DNA of 64,000 nt from Bacillus_BD sp963787345 (GCA_963787345.1 CAWBCW010000027.1:248001-312000); one strand, 5' to 3'. Counted from the first letter of the stretch, positions 44,844 through 53,373 are shown. Notes: generated by a model from the letters alone, not told the origin. Program-made: numbers and translations.

Positions 44844-45008
44844 ATGGGTAAACGTAATAAATCAAAACGTTTTGTACAGCAAGGTGTAGACTCTGTCACG
44901 AAACATGCTGAACGTATCCCTTATCGCATGACATATGCTGAGGCTGAGGCCTATAAAATGTCCAATGTGAAAGAACAATCGGAATCTCTACTCGGAGAGG
45001 GCTTATAA
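44844..45008 (+). CDS. Small basic hypothetical protein
   Basis: A 54-residue hydrophilic protein with a strong GGAGGAG site. The N-terminus GKRNKSKRF is basic; the middle RIPYRMTYAEAEAYKMSN is helical. One base separates it from the next small gene, so they form an operon. No known family recognised; a spore-related role is possible in this neighbourhood but not shown. Confidence 0.7.
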   Translation: MGKRNKSKRFVQQGVDSVTKHAERIPYRMTYAEAEAYKMSNVKEQSESLLGEGL

Positions 45009-45009
45009 T

Positions 45010-45186
45010 ATGGGTAATCGACTATTTCAAGACGCCAGAAGATTTGTTGAAGCAGCGAAAGAAAGCCACTCAGAAGAAGCGCTTTTAAAAGCGAAAAATG
45101 CGTTATCTTCAGCTTATGCGAATACAACTACTGCAGAAAAGCAACAACTCCGAGAACTGCAAAAAGAGCTTGAATCCTTATCATAA
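45010..45186 (+). CDS. DUF3813-like small protein
   Basis: A 58-residue helical protein, MGNRLFQDARRFVEAAK at the start and a central AKNALSSAYANTT block, which resembles the Bacillus DUF3813 family as I recall it. It follows the previous gene by one base and is ended by a terminator. Function unknown. Confidence 0.7.
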   Translation: MGNRLFQDARRFVEAAKESHSEEALLKAKNALSSAYANTTTAEKQQLRELQKELESLS

Positions 45187-45193
45187 GGTTTCC

Positions 45194-45225
45194 AAAAAGA
45201 GGCTGAGATCTCCAGCCTCTTTTTC
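45194..45225 (+). terminator. Terminator of the small two-gene operon
   Basis: AAAAAGAGGCTG and CAGCCTCTTTTT with a short loop. Confidence 0.88.
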
Positions 45226-45359
45226 GTTTTTTCGATAAAAATTGACTTCTCTTCCCGTACTTTTAACTAAAAAAAGTGGTACACTTATAAATAAAGACCT
45301 CTCAGTTTATGTATATACATACAGTAATTAGAAAAACTTAATGAAAGCAGGTAACTCAA

Positions 45360-46211
45360 GTGACGGTTAAAATATTAGCTGACAGCGGAAGTGACTTACC
45401 CTTACAATTTTATCAAGACAATGACATCAAACTCTTCCCATTAAAGGTGCTTTTAAAAGGACAAGAGTTTGAAGATTTATTAAATATTGAACCAAAAACG
45501 ATTTTTGATGAGATTAGAAACGGGGAAGTACCGAAAACCGCACAAGTATCCCCTCTTGATTTTGAAAAGACTTTTACCGAAATGGCTCAAAATAAAGAAG
45601 AGGGAGTCTATATCGCTTTCTCTTCACAGTTATCTGGGACGTATCAAACAGCAGTCATGATTCGAAATCAAGTAAAAGAAACTTATCCTAATTTTAACTT
45701 GGCTATTGTTGATACGAGATGCGCCTCCTTAGGTCAAGGTCTTGTTGTAATGGATGCTTTGCGGCTTGCAAAATCAGGTGCATCACTTGACGAAATCGTA
45801 AAAAGATCAGAATGGGTATCCTCCCATATGGAGCATCTATTTACAGTGGAAGATTTAGATTATTTGGCAAAAGGTGGACGAGTTTCAAAGGCATCTGCAT
45901 TCTTAGGCGGGTTATTAAATATTAAACCTTTATTAAATGTAGAAGATGGAAAACTTGTCCCAATTGAAAAAGTTCGCGGCAAAAAGAAAGTATTCCGTCG
46001 GATCATAGAAGTGATGAAAGAACGCGGGAGCAATTTTGAAAAACAAACCATCGGGATCAGCCATGGGGATGATATCGAAACGGCAATCGAGCTGAAAAAA
46101 CTAATTCAAGAAGAACTTCATGTGAAAGAAGTCCTTATTACTGAGATCGGTGCTGTGATTGGTTCCCATACAGGCCCAGGAACCATTTCCGTTTTCTTCT
46201 TAAATGAATAG
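45360..46211 (+). CDS. yitS: DegV-family fatty-acid-binding protein (YitS)
   Basis: A 283-residue DegV protein. ILADSGSDLP at the N-terminus and the FSSQLSGTYQ block near 82 line the bound fatty acid; GGRVSKASAFLGG and GSHTGPGT are family hallmarks. DegV proteins present fatty acids to the Fak kinase. Start is GTG with a weak GCAGGT site. Confidence 0.9.
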   Translation: MTVKILADSGSDLPLQFYQDNDIKLFPLKVLLKGQEFEDLLNIEPKTIFDEIRNGEVPKTAQVSPLDFEKTFTEMAQNKEEGVYIAFSSQLSGTYQTAVMIRNQVKETYPNFNLAIVDTRCASLGQGLVVMDALRLAKSGASLDEIVKRSEWVSSHMEHLFTVEDLDYLAKGGRVSKASAFLGGLLNIKPLLNVEDGKLVPIEKVRGKKKVFRRIIEVMKERGSNFEKQTIGISHGDDIETAIELKKLIQEELHVKEVLITEIGAVIGSHTGPGTISVFFLNE

Positions 46212-46290
46212 ATTGGTAAAAACTCTCTAACATACTCTTTTTCCTTATCTCTCATACTAAAAGAGAAAGTTAATGGAAAGGAGCTTTTTT

Positions 46291-46422
46291 ATGCCACATA
46301 CTTCTGATAATGATAAAAAAGCAAAGGATAATAATGCCCTTCGCCATGAAAAGAATATGATGAGGGAGAAAAACCGTAAAGCAGGTAAAAATCAATACTC
46401 AAAGAAAACAGACCATTTATAA
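46291..46422 (+). CDS. DUF3941-like small basic protein
   Basis: A 43-residue, very hydrophilic protein (AAGGAG upstream) rich in Lys, Asn and Asp, with RHEKNMMREKNRKAGKNQYS. It resembles the small Bacillus DUF3941 family as I remember it. No structure or function known. Confidence 0.7.
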   Translation: MPHTSDNDKKAKDNNALRHEKNMMREKNRKAGKNQYSKKTDHL

Positions 46423-46519
46423 AAGAGATACGGAGTCTATTCCTAAGTAGTGCAGATAACATGGAGAAAATGTAAAATCACAGATTGAACTTCATATAAA
46501 GACACAGTAAGAATAGCAT

Positions 46520-46558
46520 ACAAAACGCTTGGATTTGAAGTGACTCCAAGCGTTTTGT
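46520..46558. terminator. Terminator hairpin
   Basis: ACAAAACGCTTGGA and TCCAAGCGTTTTGT form a perfect stem between the small plus gene and the convergent membrane gene. Confidence 0.85.
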
Positions 46559-46621
46559 AATTATCAATATTTCTTTATTCAACTAAGGCTATCAAATAGC
46601 TGAATAACTCTCTTATCAAAT

Positions 46622-47452
46622 TTATTTATTCCTTTTAAGCCAAGTGATAGCAATTAAGTAACCAATAACAGGTGATATCCCATAACCCATGATAGGCATA
46701 GGGAAATTACCAAATAAAGTTACAATTATTGCCATTAGGAAATAAACTCCTAATGATAAAGAAATGATATTTTTTTTACCGTAAAAAAAGAATGGACTTA
46801 ATAATAATATAAGAGATAAAACCCCTAAAATGAACCAGACATATCCCAAGTCTGCAACTAAAAAGATAATATGTTCTACATAAGGTACTGGTGCTAAATC
46901 ATCGAGATATAACCACGATATGATAACTAAGGCTGTAGTAAGTGTAAAACTTAATAACTTTATCATCCAATTATTAATCTTAACCCACAAAATAATTGCA
47001 GCTGCACATGCAAATGCGGTTAATTGACCTGCATCTGGATGAATTAGCAATATTAATAATGTAATGAATATTAGTCCTATTGTATAGTGTACACGATTAT
47101 TTAGTGCGAATTTCCATAAATGAATAATTAATAAAGGCAAAATAATGCTCGCTATATATATTTTAATTGGTCCGAAGGTTAACCACCGATGAACACCATC
47201 TAAATCATCAAACCAAAATGGCAAAACTAACAAAGATATAATAACAATCGTATGTAGCAAATTTCCTTTACTTAATTTATTTTCCCTGTTCCTAATTAAG
47301 CAAACAGAACCCAGAACAGTTCCTACCAACCAGATTAATATGTTTTGAATCCAAATACTTGAAGTAACACCATACGAAACCATTGCAAAGGTTCCTATAA
47401 AAATAGCGGGAAACATAAGAAAATAAGGAATGATATTTTTAAAATTATTCAT
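46622..47452 (-). CDS. Polytopic membrane protein, divergent SEDS (FtsW/RodA)-like
   Basis: A 276-residue protein with eight or nine hydrophobic helices. Several short blocks run parallel to SEDS glycosyltransferases in the right order: GVHRWLTFGP (86-95; SEDS GAKRWI-LGP), HPDAGQL (near 138; SEDS QPDLGT), a DLGYVWFILG stretch (near 202; SEDS EELGFIG) and PMPIMGYGISP near the C-terminus (SEDS LPFISYGGSS). It is about 100 residues shorter than FtsW or RodA. It has no partner penicillin-binding gene nearby. The relationship is inferred from motif order and not proven. Confidence 0.6.
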   Translation of the reverse strand: MNNFKNIIPYFLMFPAIFIGTFAMVSYGVTSSIWIQNILIWLVGTVLGSVCLIRNRENKLSKGNLLHTIVIISLLVLPFWFDDLDGVHRWLTFGPIKIYIASIILPLLIIHLWKFALNNRVHYTIGLIFITLLILLIHPDAGQLTAFACAAAIILWVKINNWMIKLLSFTLTTALVIISWLYLDDLAPVPYVEHIIFLVADLGYVWFILGVLSLILLLSPFFFYGKKNIISLSLGVYFLMAIIVTLFGNFPMPIMGYGISPVIGYLIAITWLKRNK

Positions 47453-47791
47453 GTTTGTTTACATGTCCTTTTATATAATTAATATCCTCGAAACTTATAA
47501 CACACCAATCATCAACATTTTTATTTCTTCTTACACAATCCGTTAGTTTAATAACTTTTCTTCACAAGCTTTTAAAACCATTACAGCATATTTTTTATTA
47601 AACTCTAAACTGCCTTACAACCCATGGAAAAATTAACATATTAATTAATACGATTTTAGCTGTCAATTTAGGTTAAAACCACATATAATCATTGGTTTAA
47701 CAACAAAAATAGAGTGCTAAAGCCTTTACGATTTAGCACTCTATTTTTAATAATATTTCTGGTTTTCTCCACAAAAACCGAACTACTTAAT
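47453..47791. other. Intergenic region upstream of the SEDS-like gene
   Basis: No gene supported. It contains AT-rich upstream sequence for the minus-strand membrane gene and a perfect terminator hairpin at 47705-47749 that belongs to yitL. Confidence 0.6.
47705..47749 (-). terminator. Terminator of yitL/cvfB
   Basis: AAAAATAGAGTGCTAAA and TTTAGCACTCTATTTTT flank the loop. Confidence 0.88.
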
Positions 47792-48661
47792 CTATTCCGC
47801 ATCTTCTTTTTTCAAATACGTCCATCCCTCTTCTTGATATACCTTTCCGTCCTTCATTAACCGCCCTAATGCCCGCTTAAATGCGGCCTTACTCATCTGA
47901 AACCGCTCTTGAATATCTTCTGGCATACTTTTATCCCAGTATGGCATGCCTCCTCTTTCTTGTAGAATCGTCAAGATTTTTTCCGCGTCCTCATCTAACG
48001 CTTCTTGCTTTCTTGGCAGTAAAGAAACATTGATCGTTCCGTCTTCTTTTACATCAATGATTCTGCCTTCTACCTTTTCTCCAAGGCGGGGCTCCACCTG
48101 TCGCTGGGATTCATGAATAAATCCCTTGTAACCCTCTACTGTAAAAATCCAAGACCCCACTTTAGCCGTTCGATAAATAAAGCCTTGAACCGTTTTATTA
48201 TAGCTCTCTCTCGTTGCCTTAATTGAATGTTCCTCAATAATCGGGTCTGTAGCTGTTTTTACATAAATACGATTATTTTTATTTACCCTTAATGTAATAA
48301 ACAACTGATCTCCTATGTCAGGCCATACACTTTTATGAAGTGGGAGATCCTCTTCCCCTAGCAGCATATCTTTTTGAATACCAATATCCAAAAATACTCC
48401 AAGTCCTGGCTTACTATCATTTACCGCTGCCCAACTATAAGTACCTACTGTAACTTTTGGAGTCGTCGTTGTAGCCGCAACTCTTCCTTGTGAATCTGTA
48501 TATAAAAAGACTTCCACCTCTTCATCTATTTCTAATTCACGATCCACTTCATTCTTATGTAAAAGAGCATCCTCCGTACCATCTGTTAAAAAGTAACCAT
48601 ATTCTGTTAGCCTCTCGACTTTTAATGAAATCACTCTACCGATGTGTTCTTGTATTGTCAC
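47792..48661 (-). CDS. yitL: CvfB/YitL-family S1 RNA-binding protein
   Basis: A 289-residue protein with three S1-type beta-barrel repeats (starting near 5, 70 and 150) and a C-terminal winged helix (about 225-285, RFQMSKAAFKRALGRLMKDG). Homologous CvfB affects virulence gene expression in Staphylococcus. GAAGGAGGG before GTG 48661 decides the start. Divergent from yitK, as in B. subtilis. Confidence 0.9.
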   Translation of the reverse strand: MTIQEHIGRVISLKVERLTEYGYFLTDGTEDALLHKNEVDRELEIDEEVEVFLYTDSQGRVAATTTTPKVTVGTYSWAAVNDSKPGLGVFLDIGIQKDMLLGEEDLPLHKSVWPDIGDQLFITLRVNKNNRIYVKTATDPIIEEHSIKATRESYNKTVQGFIYRTAKVGSWIFTVEGYKGFIHESQRQVEPRLGEKVEGRIIDVKEDGTINVSLLPRKQEALDEDAEKILTILQERGGMPYWDKSMPEDIQERFQMSKAAFKRALGRLMKDGKVYQEEGWTYLKKEDAE

Positions 48662-48847
48662 AAAAATCCCTCCTTCAAGGTTTGCCACCCGTTCCTTCAA
48701 TAAGAAACGATGTTAAATTGCTACAAAAGTTGTATCAACTGCTATATTTTACTATAATTGGTTTACAAAGGGAAACTTGTTTCTGTTGTCTTTATCGTTC
48801 AACATAGATGAACAGAATAAAATATAGTTAAAAGTGGGTGGATTCAA

Positions 48848-49339
48848 ATGGCAAAAGATAGTTCATTTGATATTGTTTCAGACGTTGATTTTTCAGAAGT
48901 AACGAATGCGATTGGAATAGCAATGAAGGAAATTCAGACACGCTATGATTTTAAAGGCAGTAAAAGTGAAATTTCACTTGATAAAGAAGAGATTGTCATT
49001 GTCTCTGATGATGAGTACAAATTAGATCAAGTTAAAGACGTTTTATTCAGTAAGCTCTTCAAACGCGGCGTACCTGTCAAAAACCTTGATTATGGTAAAA
49101 TTGAAAAAGCAAGCGGCGGAACCGTTCGTCAAAGGGCAAAATTAATTGTAGGTATCGATAAAGACAATGCGAAAAAAATTAATACACTGATCAAAAACAG
49201 CGGTTTAAAAGTGAAAAGTCAAATGCAAGATGATCAAATTCGTGTAACAGCCAAAAGCCGTGACGATTTACAAAAAATCATTGCAGTCGTAAAAGAAGCC
49301 GATTTAACGATTGATGTCCAATTTGTTAATTATCGCTAA
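48848..49339 (+). CDS. yitK: YajQ-family nucleotide-binding protein (YitK)
   Basis: A 163-residue UPF0234 protein made of two ferredoxin-like halves: SFDIVSDVDFSEV at the start, RYDFKGSKSEI near 33 and the conserved KIIAVVKEADL near the end. YajQ homologues bind cyclic di-GMP or nucleotides in some bacteria; not shown here. Confidence 0.92.
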   Translation: MAKDSSFDIVSDVDFSEVTNAIGIAMKEIQTRYDFKGSKSEISLDKEEIVIVSDDEYKLDQVKDVLFSKLFKRGVPVKNLDYGKIEKASGGTVRQRAKLIVGIDKDNAKKINTLIKNSGLKVKSQMQDDQIRVTAKSRDDLQKIIAVVKEADLTIDVQFVNYR

Positions 49340-49352
49340 AGATAATACTTAT

Positions 49353-49395
49353 AAGCGCCAGGAACCTTCCATAAAATGGAAGGTTCTTGGCGCTT
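49353..49395. terminator. Bidirectional terminator yitK / Hsp20-like gene
   Basis: AAGCGCCA(G)GAACCTTCC with GGAAGGTTC(T)TGGCGCTT, a long stem between convergent genes. Confidence 0.88.
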
Positions 49396-49397
49396 CA

Positions 49398-49823
49398 TCA
49401 AATTAAATCAATTGGTTCTATTATTTGTCTAGGATATGAAATGAGCAATAACCCGTTATCTATTTGAATATGCATAAGTTGAGGTTGTGTTGGCTCAGGC
49501 AGATTTATAATCCGCTGAAATTCCCCATAAACTCTTTCTCTTTTGATTTCTTTTTCTAAAGGAAAAATGGGAGCATTTCTTCCGTAAACTTTTAATTGTG
49601 TATTTGAGATTAAGCTAAGAGAAAGATTCTCACGAGTTACACCTGGTATTTCAAAAATAATAAAATTATAGTATTCATTTTGATAAAGATCAAATTTGGG
49701 TTGGTACTTAGTTTCTTCTAAGTTTTCATTAGGATATCTTTCTTCAAGTACACGGGTCCAAAAGTCCGTTTTTTTGTATTCATTCGTGATCTCCAACCAT
49801 TTTCTCATTTTCTCTATGTCCAT
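49398..49823 (-). CDS. Hsp20/alpha-crystallin-like protein, possibly spore-associated
   Basis: A 141-residue protein with an alpha-crystallin-type core: FIIFEIPGVTRENLSLSL (near 52-69), a LKVYGR strand and a GLLLISYP end. It lacks a classic C-terminal IxI. Small heat-shock-like proteins CotM and CotP occur in Bacillus spore coats. It follows two GerP-like genes, likely in one transcript, so a spore role is plausible. Confidence 0.7.
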   Translation of the reverse strand: MDIEKMRKWLEITNEYKKTDFWTRVLEERYPNENLEETKYQPKFDLYQNEYYNFIIFEIPGVTRENLSLSLISNTQLKVYGRNAPIFPLEKEIKRERVYGEFQRIINLPEPTQPQLMHIQIDNGLLLISYPRQIIEPIDLI

Positions 49824-49835
49824 CTTTCTGCTCCT

Positions 49836-50078
49836 TTATAATTGGTTGGCAATCGGCATAGAAGGATTCGCGATCTGATCTTGATCACTTATATCTGGAT
49901 CAAGATTTCCCGAATTCAAAATAGCAGATGGCGGCGAAAAATCACCTAACGAAATATTGGCCCCAATAAATTTACTGTTAGCAGTATGACTGTTATGGAC
50001 AGTAGGACCTATATCTATATTTCCGTTCTGATTAGCTCCATTGACCTTTATATTAAAAATATTTATTTGATACGGCAT
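49836..50078 (-). CDS. GerPA/GerPF-type spore germination protein
   Basis: An 80-residue protein with the gerPA-type repeats: NIFNIKVNGANQNGNIDIGP, then a SxxxN-rich segment and NSGNLDPDISDQDQIANP. GerP proteins of the inner coat help germinants reach receptors. Adjacent gerP-like gene upstream, 18 bases away. Confidence 0.82.
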   Translation of the reverse strand: MPYQINIFNIKVNGANQNGNIDIGPTVHNSHTANSKFIGANISLGDFSPPSAILNSGNLDPDISDQDQIANPSMPIANQL

Positions 50079-50096
50079 ATTAAGTTACTCCTTTGA

Positions 50097-50372
50097 TTAA
50101 GTTGGTGGCATTGGCGGTGGGAGTGGCACAGGTGTATCCATATAAGCGTTATCGGCATTTCCAATATTTGTTTGATCGTTCACATCAGGATCAATTAATA
50201 TATTTTCCATGATCGCTTCTGTAGGCGATGTATCTCCATATGAGGAGTTCATTCCTTGTGATTTGTTATAGGCTGTTGGACTATTGTAAGAAGCCTCACC
50301 TATTGTGATAGATCCATTTCCAGAAATACTATTGATCTTTAAGTAATGTAAATTAATGACAACTGACGGCAT
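50097..50372 (-). CDS. GerPA/GerPF-type spore germination protein, paralogue
   Basis: A 91-residue GerP-like protein (MPSVVINLHYLKINSISGNG start, DPDVNDQTNIGNAD near 68), with an unusual proline-rich C-terminus (PVPLPPPMPP). AAAGGTG before 50372 sets the start over 50384. First gene of the gerP-like/Hsp20-like unit, with a SigK-type promoter upstream. Confidence 0.82.
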   Translation of the reverse strand: MPSVVINLHYLKINSISGNGSITIGEASYNSPTAYNKSQGMNSSYGDTSPTEAIMENILIDPDVNDQTNIGNADNAYMDTPVPLPPPMPPT

Positions 50373-50407
50373 TATAAAAAACACCTTTCTATCATGTGTC
50401 TTATCGG

Positions 50408-50435
50408 TACTATATGCGATATGATGCCTATAGGT
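50408..50435 (-). promoter_or_regulatory. SigK-type promoter of the gerP-like operon
   Basis: On the minus strand AC (50434-50435) and CATATAGTA (50408-50416) are 17 bases apart, a full match to the SigK pattern AC-N16/17-CATANNNTA. This would place the operon under late mother-cell control. Confidence 0.6.
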
Positions 50436-50613
50436 TCCTGTACCGGTCTAATTGGAATTCGTAAAAGATTAATGCAGCTTATATATTATGATCCTTATTT
50501 AGTTCAGACTTATTTTATAAACGAACGAGGGATAGTTATTTCAAATAGGCTTTTCCCCTTCCAAGTCAGAAATTGTTTCATATACATGACTAAGTAAAGA
50601 GAGGTGGGTTATT

Positions 50614-50721
50614 ATGTTTGGATATGGATATGGTTGTGGAGGATATGGTCTTAGAGGGGGATTTGCCCTAATCGTAGTATTATTCATTCTCCTTATCATT
50701 ATTGGTGCATGTTTTTATTAA
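50614..50721 (+). CDS. YjcZ-family sporulation small protein
   Basis: A 35-residue peptide: glycine/tyrosine-rich N-terminus MFGYGYGCGGYGLRGG then one hydrophobic helix FALIVVLFILLIIIGACFY. This is the YjcZ/SscA layout of very small spore-assembly proteins. GAGGTGG precedes the ATG. Confidence 0.82.
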   Translation: MFGYGYGCGGYGLRGGFALIVVLFILLIIIGACFY

Positions 50722-50824
50722 AATACGATATTAGTAACGATTAATACAGAACTAAAAAGTACTTTTTTGTAATCCTTTTAGTCCTGTTTGCATTACTCTA
50801 TATAAAAAATGGCAAAACATGCAG

Positions 50825-51369
50825 TCATAACATATCATTGCGAATGACGCTTTTTCCCTTTATCATTTTAAATATCATATATTCATAGTCCTCCATCGTA
50901 TCGACATCCATGAAATATTCCTCTTTATAGAAGTTATATATTTCACCTTTTTCTTTGTACTCCCCATTCAGTAAATTTCTTGCACCCTTATCTCCTTTCA
51001 AACCCATTAAGATGGGAAAAAATCTTTTTGTAAATAGAACTGGCGGTCTGAGGACTCCTTGAAAGCTACACGTATAAAAGAATTTGGAGGGATTCTTCCT
51101 TAAAGCTGGATCAGCAAATTAATGATATTAATCGTGACAAATGGTTGATCCGCCAAAAGTAAAAGAACAGCATTTGTACGTATATTTATAGCCTCGTTTA
51201 ATCCACATAAAATGGAATAAGCCTGTCCCTGATTATTCTTTTGCAATCGAACTGTAGTCCATTTTTTGCGATATTCTTTTTTTAAGATGAGGAGTGATCC
51301 ATGTGAGATCGTCATCTCTTTTCGTGATTACCAATACTTGGTGAATAGAAGATTCCACCGCTATAAGAC
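50825..51369 (-). pseudogene. Broken PucB/MocA-type molybdenum cofactor cytidylyltransferase
   Basis: Three frames join to a MocA-type protein. A start piece has HQVLVITKRDDDL (about 51334 down), a middle one GQAYSILCGL and LLLADQPFVT (51100-51290), and an end one GVLRPPVLFTKRFFP then GLKGDKGARNLL. Frameshifts lie near 51280-51300 and 51105-51115. The N-terminal LAAGxSxRMG nucleotide-binding segment is missing. It directly follows the 2Fe-2S subunit gene, so it was the maturation gene of the hydroxylase. Confidence 0.8.
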
Positions 51370-51375
51370 CTTCAT

Positions 51376-51870
51376 TCAAAGTTCTCTGGCATCTCCATCT
51401 TTTATGTTTTTTACTAAATGGAGCGCCGATTTAACTGCATTTTCGATCTCCATATATCCTGTACAGCGGCAGATATTAGACTCCAGCCATTTCGTGATTT
51501 CTTGGTTAGAAGCATTTTTACGATGTGTCAATAAGGAGTGGCAATTCATAATAAATCCTGGCGTACAATATCCGCATTGAAAAGCAAAGTGATCAACAAA
51601 GGCCCCTTGAATGGGAGCATTCAGCCCTTCAACCGTAAGGATTTCCTTACCAACAGCCTCAATCGCTAAAGTCAAACAGGATTTTTGTGAGATTCCGTTA
51701 ATGTTTACCGTACAAGCACCGCAATCTCCATTCAGGCATCCGGGCTTAGCACCTGTAAGACCTAATTGGTAACGCAATACATCTAACAGAATATCAGCAT
51801 AACGGAAATTCACTCTCTTCTCTTCCCCATTAACCATTAAGATCGTACTTACTGTTAAAGCGTCATCCAT
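51376..51870 (-). CDS. 2Fe-2S subunit of a molybdenum hydroxylase (xanthine dehydrogenase family)
   Basis: A 164-residue protein with the plant-type cluster CLNGDCGAC near residue 44 and the second cluster CGYC near 99 plus CRC near 134, all eight cysteines present. It transfers electrons between the Mo and FAD subunits, like PucE/CoxS. It overlaps the FAD subunit gene by eight bases. The matching large subunit lies 2.6 kb away. Confidence 0.93.
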   Translation of the reverse strand: MDDALTVSTILMVNGEEKRVNFRYADILLDVLRYQLGLTGAKPGCLNGDCGACTVNINGISQKSCLTLAIEAVGKEILTVEGLNAPIQGAFVDHFAFQCGYCTPGFIMNCHSLLTHRKNASNQEITKWLESNICRCTGYMEIENAVKSALHLVKNIKDGDAREL

Positions 51871-52711
51871 GGGCTTTCTCCTCTCCTTCTAATTGGTGAA
51901 ACACATCGTAAAGTGTATTCTTTAACACAAATAATCGATATTGAAAAGAACCTTCCGAATCGTCCAAGGAGGGTACTTTTAACGTATCAATTGCCTCATC
52001 AATTCTTTTATCCAAGGAAAATTCGCTTTTATTAAGCTGCTTCTCCATTTGCTTAGAACGAAATGGGTATGTCGTCAAACCGCTTATCGCTATTCTGATT
52101 TTTCCATTAACCTTTAGGGCCGCAACTGTAATAAGAGGATAGCCTGTATTCCATTGTCTTCTTTTTTTAATACTTACATAAGGTAGATTGAGGTAGCTTC
52201 GATCCGTTTTGATTGCAACGAGCAATTCACCTTGCTCTAATAAAAGCTGTTCTTTAAAGATTTCATGAATGAAAACGGTCTTAATCCCATTTAAGCCCGC
52301 AATCACCATTTGACTATCCGATAACAGAAAAGGCAGAACTGCTTCCCGATAGAATATTTGACCGCAAATATTCCCACCTGCTGTAATTTTATTTCTGGCT
52401 GTTCGATCAGCAATTTCACTAACGGTTTTACTTAATAACGGAAACAGATTCTTCTCTTCGATATCTGTCAATGTATTGGCTGCTCCTGTTAATAAAAACT
52501 CCTCTTGAATCTGGAATGTTCTACATTCTGGTATCCTTTTAATATCAATGACGGCCCCAGCCTTTACAGCATTTAATCGTCCAAGCGTGATGATTTCTGT
52601 TCCTCCTGAAAAATAAATAGGTTCCTTTCCTTCCTTTTGTAAATCTTGGAATAATTGAACCGCGTCTTTAATTGATAATGGAAGATAATACTCAAAATCA
52701 TAAGAAATCAA
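51863..52711 (-). CDS. FAD-binding subunit of a molybdenum hydroxylase
   Basis: A 282-residue CoxM/PucC-type flavoprotein. YFSGGTEI near residue 33 and TAGGNICGQ near 111 are the two FAD pyrophosphate-binding blocks. Probable partner of the adjacent 2Fe-2S subunit and the Mo subunit at 54463-56787. GGAGGTG precedes the ATG. Confidence 0.9.
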   Translation of the reverse strand: MISYDFEYYLPLSIKDAVQLFQDLQKEGKEPIYFSGGTEIITLGRLNAVKAGAVIDIKRIPECRTFQIQEEFLLTGAANTLTDIEEKNLFPLLSKTVSEIADRTARNKITAGGNICGQIFYREAVLPFLLSDSQMVIAGLNGIKTVFIHEIFKEQLLLEQGELLVAIKTDRSYLNLPYVSIKKRRQWNTGYPLITVAALKVNGKIRIAISGLTTYPFRSKQMEKQLNKSEFSLDKRIDEAIDTLKVPSLDDSEGSFQYRLFVLKNTLYDVFHQLEGEEKAHG

Positions 52712-52775
52712 GACCCCACCTCCTTACCTCTCCATCCATTTAGATTTTCATTGTTTATTCTGCCGTAGAGGATGT

Positions 52776-52807
52776 AAAAAAGCCCAGTTCACGCTGAGCT
52801 TTTTTTA
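52776..52807 (-). terminator. Terminator of the Gly/Tyr repeat gene
   Basis: AAAAAAGC and GCTTTTTT with CAG/CTG pairs and one mismatch; T-run on the minus strand. Confidence 0.75.
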
Positions 52808-52851
52808 CATTAACAATTGTATAAACTTATCATTCAAACCTCTATTTTTGT

Positions 52852-53373
52852 TCACAAATCATCATAATCATCGCGTCCCGGCTGTTGTCCATAAGCTTGC
52901 TGCTGGGATTGCTGTGTACCTGTTCCGTAACCTGGATAGCCTCCATGTCCCATGCCATGACCTGGATAGCCTCCATGTCCCATACCTTGGCCTGGATAGC
53001 CTCCATGTCCCATGCCATGGCCTGGATAGCCTCCATGTCCCATGCCGTAGCCTGGATAGCCTCCATGTCCCATGCCATAGCCTGGGTAGCCTCCATGTCC
53101 CATGCCATAACCTGGGTAGCCTCCATGTCCCATGCCATAGCCTGGGTAGCCTCCATGTCCCATGCCATAACCTGGGTAGCCTCCATGTCCCATGCCATAA
53201 CCTGGGTAGCCTCCATGTCCCATGCCATAGCCCGGATAGCCTCCATGTCCCATGCCATAGCCTGGATAGCCTCCATGTCCCATACCATAGCCCGGATAGC
53301 CTCCATGTCCTGCCCCGTAACTCGGCTGGGTTCCATAGCCCATACTTCTTTCATCTAATATTGGTTGTTCCAT
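52852..53373 (-). CDS. Gly/Tyr-rich tandem-repeat protein, probable spore surface protein
   Basis: A 173-residue protein: a 21-residue head, 13 copies of the decapeptide GHGGYPGYGM (three with His or Gln at position 8), and an acidic, Gln-rich tail ending DDYDDL. No signal peptide. GGAGG precedes the ATG. Other frames are also open because the DNA unit is 30 bases, but this one has the ribosome site and a sensible head and tail. Its leader resembles that of the gene at 57053. Gly/Tyr/His-rich proteins are common in Bacillus coats and exosporium; the exact role is unknown. Confidence 0.8.
   Translation of the reverse strand: MEQPILDERSMGYGTQPSYGAGHGGYPGYGMGHGGYPGYGMGHGGYPGYGMGHGGYPGYGMGHGGYPGYGMGHGGYPGYGMGHGGYPGYGMGHGGYPGYGMGHGGYPGYGMGHGGYPGHGMGHGGYPGQGMGHGGYPGHGMGHGGYPGYGTGTQQSQQQAYGQQPGRDDYDDL
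52921..53310 (-). repeat. Thirteen tandem 30-bp units
   Basis: Units of the type CCTGGATAGCCTCCATGTCC plus ten further bases on the plus strand, differing by only a few substitutions. The block CCTCCATGTCC is almost invariant. The inner copies are nearly identical, suggesting recent expansion. Confidence 0.95.

Noticed and set aside
50394..50597. 67-codon plus-strand frame between the gerP-like and YjcZ-like genes
   Set aside because: No ribosome site, no recognisable protein features, and it covers the SigK-type promoter of the opposite operon.
52921..53310. Possible CRISPR array because of regular 30-bp repeats
   Set aside because: The units are directly tandem with no unique spacers and encode a regular decapeptide.
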